This document shows, piece by piece, positions 34,312-36,231 of a DNA stretch of 36,231 nucleotides. Source of the DNA: Bacteroidales bacterium (GTDB lineage Bacteria; Bacteroidota; Bacteroidia; Bacteroidales; F082); the NCBI GenBank assembly GCA_024400295.1, contig JAKSNA010000028.1:1-36231 (forward strand), in the 5' to 3' direction. The position numbers and the translations under genes were made by a program. Each line of letters begins with the position of its first letter. Within the stretch, counting starts at the first letter, position 1. Under the pieces are notes generated by a model. That model worked only from the letters and a program-made list of their open reading frames with translations. It had not been told where the DNA came from and did not search any database.

Positions 34312-34423
34312 CGGCGTCGTTTCCTTTTTGTGGTTTCGTTCAACGGACTTCGCGAAATCCGGGAGGGCGGCGTGGAATGAGAAAAAACAGAAGTCCTCTT
34401 AAAAATTTTAAAATCACAAAAAA

Positions 34424-35740
34424 ATGAAAAAGAGCATTAAATTATTCACCACAGTGATGGTTTGCATGGCTATGGCGCTGTGCGTGTCGTGCAAGAAAGA
34501 CAATGCCGAGCCGGGCGGAGGCAACACAGGTGGCGGCGGGACGCAGACCGTCGCGACGGTGACGACGAATGAAGTGACGGAAATCACACAGACCACTGCC
34601 ACCTGTGGCGGCGAGGTGACATCTGACGGCGGCGCGGCGGTTACTGCCCGCGGCGTGTGCTGGAGCACGTCGCAGAACCCGACGGTCTCCGACTCGCACA
34701 CCACCGACGGCAGCGGGACCGGCAGTTTCACGAGCAACATCACAGGACTGACGGAAAATACGACATATTACGTTCGTGCATACGCCACCAACAGCGAAGG
34801 GACGAGCTACGGCGAACAGAGGAGCTTCACCACATCGCAAAACATCACTTCGCCGACAGTGACGACAAACAATGTCACCGACATCACCCAGACCACTGCC
34901 ACCTGTGGCGGCGAGGTGACATCTGACGGCGGCGCGGCGGTTACTGCCCGCGGCGTGTGCTGGAGCACGTCGCAGAACCCGACGGTCTCCGACTCGCACA
35001 CCACCGACGGCAGCGGGACCGGCAGTTTCACGAGCAACATCACAGGACTGACGGAAAATACGACATATTACGTTCGTGCATACGCCACCAACAGCGAAGG
35101 GACGAGCTACGGCGAGCAGAAGAGCTTCACCACGCTGAGCGGTGGCGGTGGCGACCACGAGTACGTTGACCTCGGCCTCCCGAGCGGCCTCTTGTGGGCG
35201 ACGTGCAACGTGGGCGCGGACAGCCCCGAGGACTACGGCTGGTACTTCATGTGGGGCAGCGTTACGGAAGGCGGAGACCCTAACTGCAGCTGGGCGAACT
35301 GCCCCGGCAACGGAGGGAGCAGCGACTATAATGCGACTGCCTTCAACACATGGGAAGCCGCTAATCTGACAGGCGGTGTCCTGAATCCTGATGTGGATGC
35401 CGCGACCGCTAACTGGGGCGGTGACTGGCGGATGCCTACGACTACAGAGTGGCAGGAGCTGTACAGCAACACGACCTGCACATGGACTACAGAAAATGGT
35501 GTGTATGGCCGTAAATTCATGAGCAAGACAGACGGCAGCAAATACATCTTCCTCCCGGCTGCCGGCTACCGCCTTGACACGGACGTGGTCGATGCGGGTT
35601 CCTACGGCTTCTACTGGTCGAGTTCGCTCTACTCGTCCTATCCCAACCTCGCGTACAGCATGTTCTTCAATTCGGGCGATGTCTTTCCGCAGAACCACTA
35701 CTACCGGTACTACGGGTTCTCGGTGCGCCCAGTGCAGTAG
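34424..35740 (+). CDS. Surface lipoprotein with duplicated FN3-like domains and a variable C-terminal FISUMP-type domain
   Basis: 438 residues. The N-terminus is a lipoprotein signal with lipobox CVSC at C23 followed by KKDN, an acidic/lysine export tag usual in Bacteroidota. Two about 100-residue FN3-like domains (about 45-140 and 145-240; TATCGGEVTSDGG ... YYVRAYATNSEG) are nearly identical. The C-terminal 190 residues are the Fibrobacter-type major paralogous domain (YVDLGLPSGLLWATCNVGA, WRMPTTTEWQEL, IFLPAAGYR, YWSSS and GFSVRPVQ at the end). The last 55 codons have the pattern of a diversity-generating retroelement target. A cell-surface binding protein is likely. Confidence 0.8.
   Translation: MKKSIKLFTTVMVCMAMALCVSCKKDNAEPGGGNTGGGGTQTVATVTTNEVTEITQTTATCGGEVTSDGGAAVTARGVCWSTSQNPTVSDSHTTDGSGTGSFTSNITGLTENTTYYVRAYATNSEGTSYGEQRSFTTSQNITSPTVTTNNVTDITQTTATCGGEVTSDGGAAVTARGVCWSTSQNPTVSDSHTTDGSGTGSFTSNITGLTENTTYYVRAYATNSEGTSYGEQKSFTTLSGGGGDHEYVDLGLPSGLLWATCNVGADSPEDYGWYFMWGSVTEGGDPNCSWANCPGNGGSSDYNATAFNTWEAANLTGGVLNPDVDAATANWGGDWRMPTTTEWQELYSNTTCTWTTENGVYGRKFMSKTDGSKYIFLPAAGYRLDTDVVDAGSYGFYWSSSLYSSYPNLAYSMFFNSGDVFPQNHYYRYYGFSVRPVQ
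34589..35115 (+). repeat. 300-bp direct duplication inside the lipoprotein gene
   Basis: 34589-34815 and 34889-35115 are identical for 227 bp, and the offset is exactly 300 bp. The unit corresponds to one FN3-like domain of 100 codons. The absence of even silent differences means a very recent duplication or gene conversion. Confidence 0.95.
35568..35737 (+). other. Candidate DGR variable region (VR)
   Basis: The 3' end of the lipoprotein gene shows many codons that derive from AAC/AAT by change of A only: TAC, CAC, AGC, TTC, CTC, GAC, GAT, GTC and TTT. They fill the positions where related domains have Asn, as in YWSSS-(N-rich)-GFSVRPV. The invariant positions keep non-A codons. No template repeat or reverse transcriptase gene is in the window, so this is a hypothesis. 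Confidence 0.4.
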
Positions 35741-35754
35741 TTCTTAGAATTTAA

Positions 35755-35780
35755 CCTGCCTTGTCAAGAAGCGAGGCAGG
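35755..35780. other. Hairpin shortly after the lipoprotein stop codon
   Basis: CCTGCCT (35755-35761) pairs with AGGCAGG (35774-35780) around a 12-nt loop. No T-tract follows, so it is not a typical terminator. A hairpin after the variable region is a feature of some DGR targets, but the loop here is longer than in the known cases. Confidence 0.45.
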
Positions 35781-35826
35781 AGGGGCGGAAGTGCGGGCGT
35801 CGCCGCTGTCGTTTGTCAACAAGAGG

Positions 35827-35860
35827 TTGCTCCACTTCGCTGCGCTCGGTCGCAATGACG
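35827..35860 (-). repeat. Dispersed GAGCGA-type repeat, inverted copy
   Basis: The minus strand reads CATTGCGACCGAGCGCAGCG then AAGTGGAGCAA, a variant of the same dispersed family seen at 29281-29520 and 35942-36027. Confidence 0.6.
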
Positions 35861-35879
35861 CTGGTATTATAAACAACTG

Positions 35880-35930
35880 ATATTTAGTGGGTTGCGGCTT
35901 CGCCGCAACCCACTAAATATTTTTATTTTC
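35880..35930 (+). terminator. Perfect 19-bp hairpin with T-tract
   Basis: The arms 35880-35898 and 35902-35920 are fully complementary with a TTC loop, and TTTTTATTTT follows. It is the strongest terminator-like structure in the window and probably ends transcription from the lipoprotein gene. The GGGTTGCGGCTTCGCCGCAA core also looks like a REP-type element. Confidence 0.75.
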
Positions 35931-35941
35931 CAAGTGGTGTC

Positions 35942-36027
35942 GTCCTTGCGAGCGACCGCAGGGAGTCGAGCAATCTTACCACCAACCGCCGTTGTCCTTG
36001 CGAGCGACCGCAGGGAGTCGAGCAATC
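35942..36027 (+). repeat. Two direct copies of the dispersed repeat
   Basis: A 34-bp sequence (GTCCTTGCGAGCGACCGCAG then GGAGTCGAGCAATC) is repeated exactly at 35942-35975 and 35994-36027, period 52 bp. It is the same family as the units at 29367-29520, about 6 kb away, so it is dispersed in this genome. Confidence 0.85.
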
Positions 36028-36046
36028 CCCGCCGCACTGGCACAAA

Positions 36047-36106
36047 AACTTTATGAACTTTATAAACTTTATGAACTTTATAAACTTTATGAACTTTATA
36101 AACTTT
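36047..36106. repeat. 9/18-bp tandem repeat
   Basis: AACTTTATG and AACTTTATA alternate three times each, followed by a partial AACTTT, giving 6.6 units of 9 bp. The array lies 15 bp upstream of a -7 promoter element and could vary in length. Confidence 0.9.
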
Positions 36107-36120
36107 CCAAAACTTTTTAC

Positions 36121-36128
36121 TATTTTTG
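36121..36128 (+). promoter_or_regulatory. -7 element upstream of the last gene
   Basis: TATTTTTG matches TAnnTTTG and lies 21 bp before the ATG at 36150. The tandem repeat occupies the place where a -33 element would be, so copy number could affect expression. Confidence 0.55.
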
Positions 36129-36149
36129 CAACCGAAAAAACATCGCGTT

Positions 36150-36231
36150 ATGAAATACTCGATAGGAACCCAGACGTTCAGCACCATCATAGAAGAAGGC
36201 ATGGTGTATGTGGATAAGACCGACTTCGTTT
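36150..36231 (+). CDS. AAA-ATPase-like / DUF1703-type protein, N-terminal part only
   Basis: The 27 visible codons encode MKYSIGTQTFSTIIEEGMVY then VDKTDFV. This is the usual start of the large Bacteroidota family with an N-terminal AAA-ATPase-like domain and a C-terminal PD-(D/E)XK nuclease-like domain; VYVDKT is its hallmark. The rest lies outside the window. These genes are highly multiplied in Bacteroidales genomes and their function is not established. Confidence 0.7.
   Translation, partial: MKYSIGTQTFSTIIEEGMVYVDKTDFV

Noticed and set aside
34442..35698. Long minus-strand reading frame (418 codons) opposite the lipoprotein gene
   Set aside because: It mirrors the repeat-rich, GC-rich plus-strand gene, has no recognisable domain, and the plus frame has a lipoprotein signal and known domains.

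Overview
The window comes from a member of the Bacteroidales (phylum Bacteroidota), probably an uncultured gut or rumen type. Support: many TAnnTTTG promoter elements of the Bacteroidota sigma factor, two secreted proteins with type IX secretion C-terminal sorting domains, a sufBCDSE operon, DUF2851, a zapA / 6S-like RNA / rny block, a long-form urocanase, and a lipoprotein ending in a Fibrobacter-succinogenes-type paralogous domain. All assignments were made by eye from sequence; no database search was run.

Layout. 1-1200: tRNA-Ala(CGC) and a LicA-like kinase, closed by a strong hairpin terminator shared with the convergent SUF operon. 1226-7159 (minus): sufB-sufC-sufD-sufS-sufE plus a SufT/MIP18-like gene. 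7309-11292 (plus): a surface-glycan or lipid-glycosylation group with a membrane protein resembling an inactivated PHP phosphoesterase, a GT2 polyprenyl-phosphate glycosyltransferase, a GtrA flippase-like protein and a GT39/ArnT-like transferase. 11461-15214: DUF2851, a small coiled-coil protein, ZapA, a 6S-like RNA and RNase Y.

15295-28422 is an accessory defence island, more AT-rich than its flanks in its first two thirds. Relics of a DUF1016 nuclease and of a C5 methyltransferase lie at its left edge and a truncated NUDIX gene at its right edge. Between them one tight plus-strand operon encodes: C5 methyltransferase 1, a 987-residue protein with a MORC/MutL-type GHKL ATPase at the N-terminus and a histidine-kinase-like module at the C-terminus, a receiver-like protein, C5 methyltransferase 2, a McrB-like AAA+ GTPase, a Bro-N/DinD-like protein, a LlaJI/McrC-like PD-(D/E)XK endonuclease and Vsr. 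Two m5C methyltransferases plus a McrB/nuclease pair is the LlaJI-type restriction-modification plan (two methyltransferases suit an asymmetric site). The kinase/receiver pair between the methyltransferases, and the DinD-like gene between the two restriction subunits, are the unusual additions. A reasonable model is a restriction system whose GTP-driven nuclease is gated by a phospho-signalling or ATPase switch. This is the best candidate for an undescribed system here.

28475-36231: a T9SS-sorted secreted protein, a 3 x 62-bp tandem repeat that duplicates the last codons of hutU, hutU itself, a secreted C10 (streptopain-like) protease with a beta-helix, a lipoprotein with a near-perfect 300-bp internal duplication and a C-terminal domain that looks like a diversity-generating-retroelement target, then several dispersed and tandem repeats and the start of an AAA-ATPase-like gene that runs off the window.
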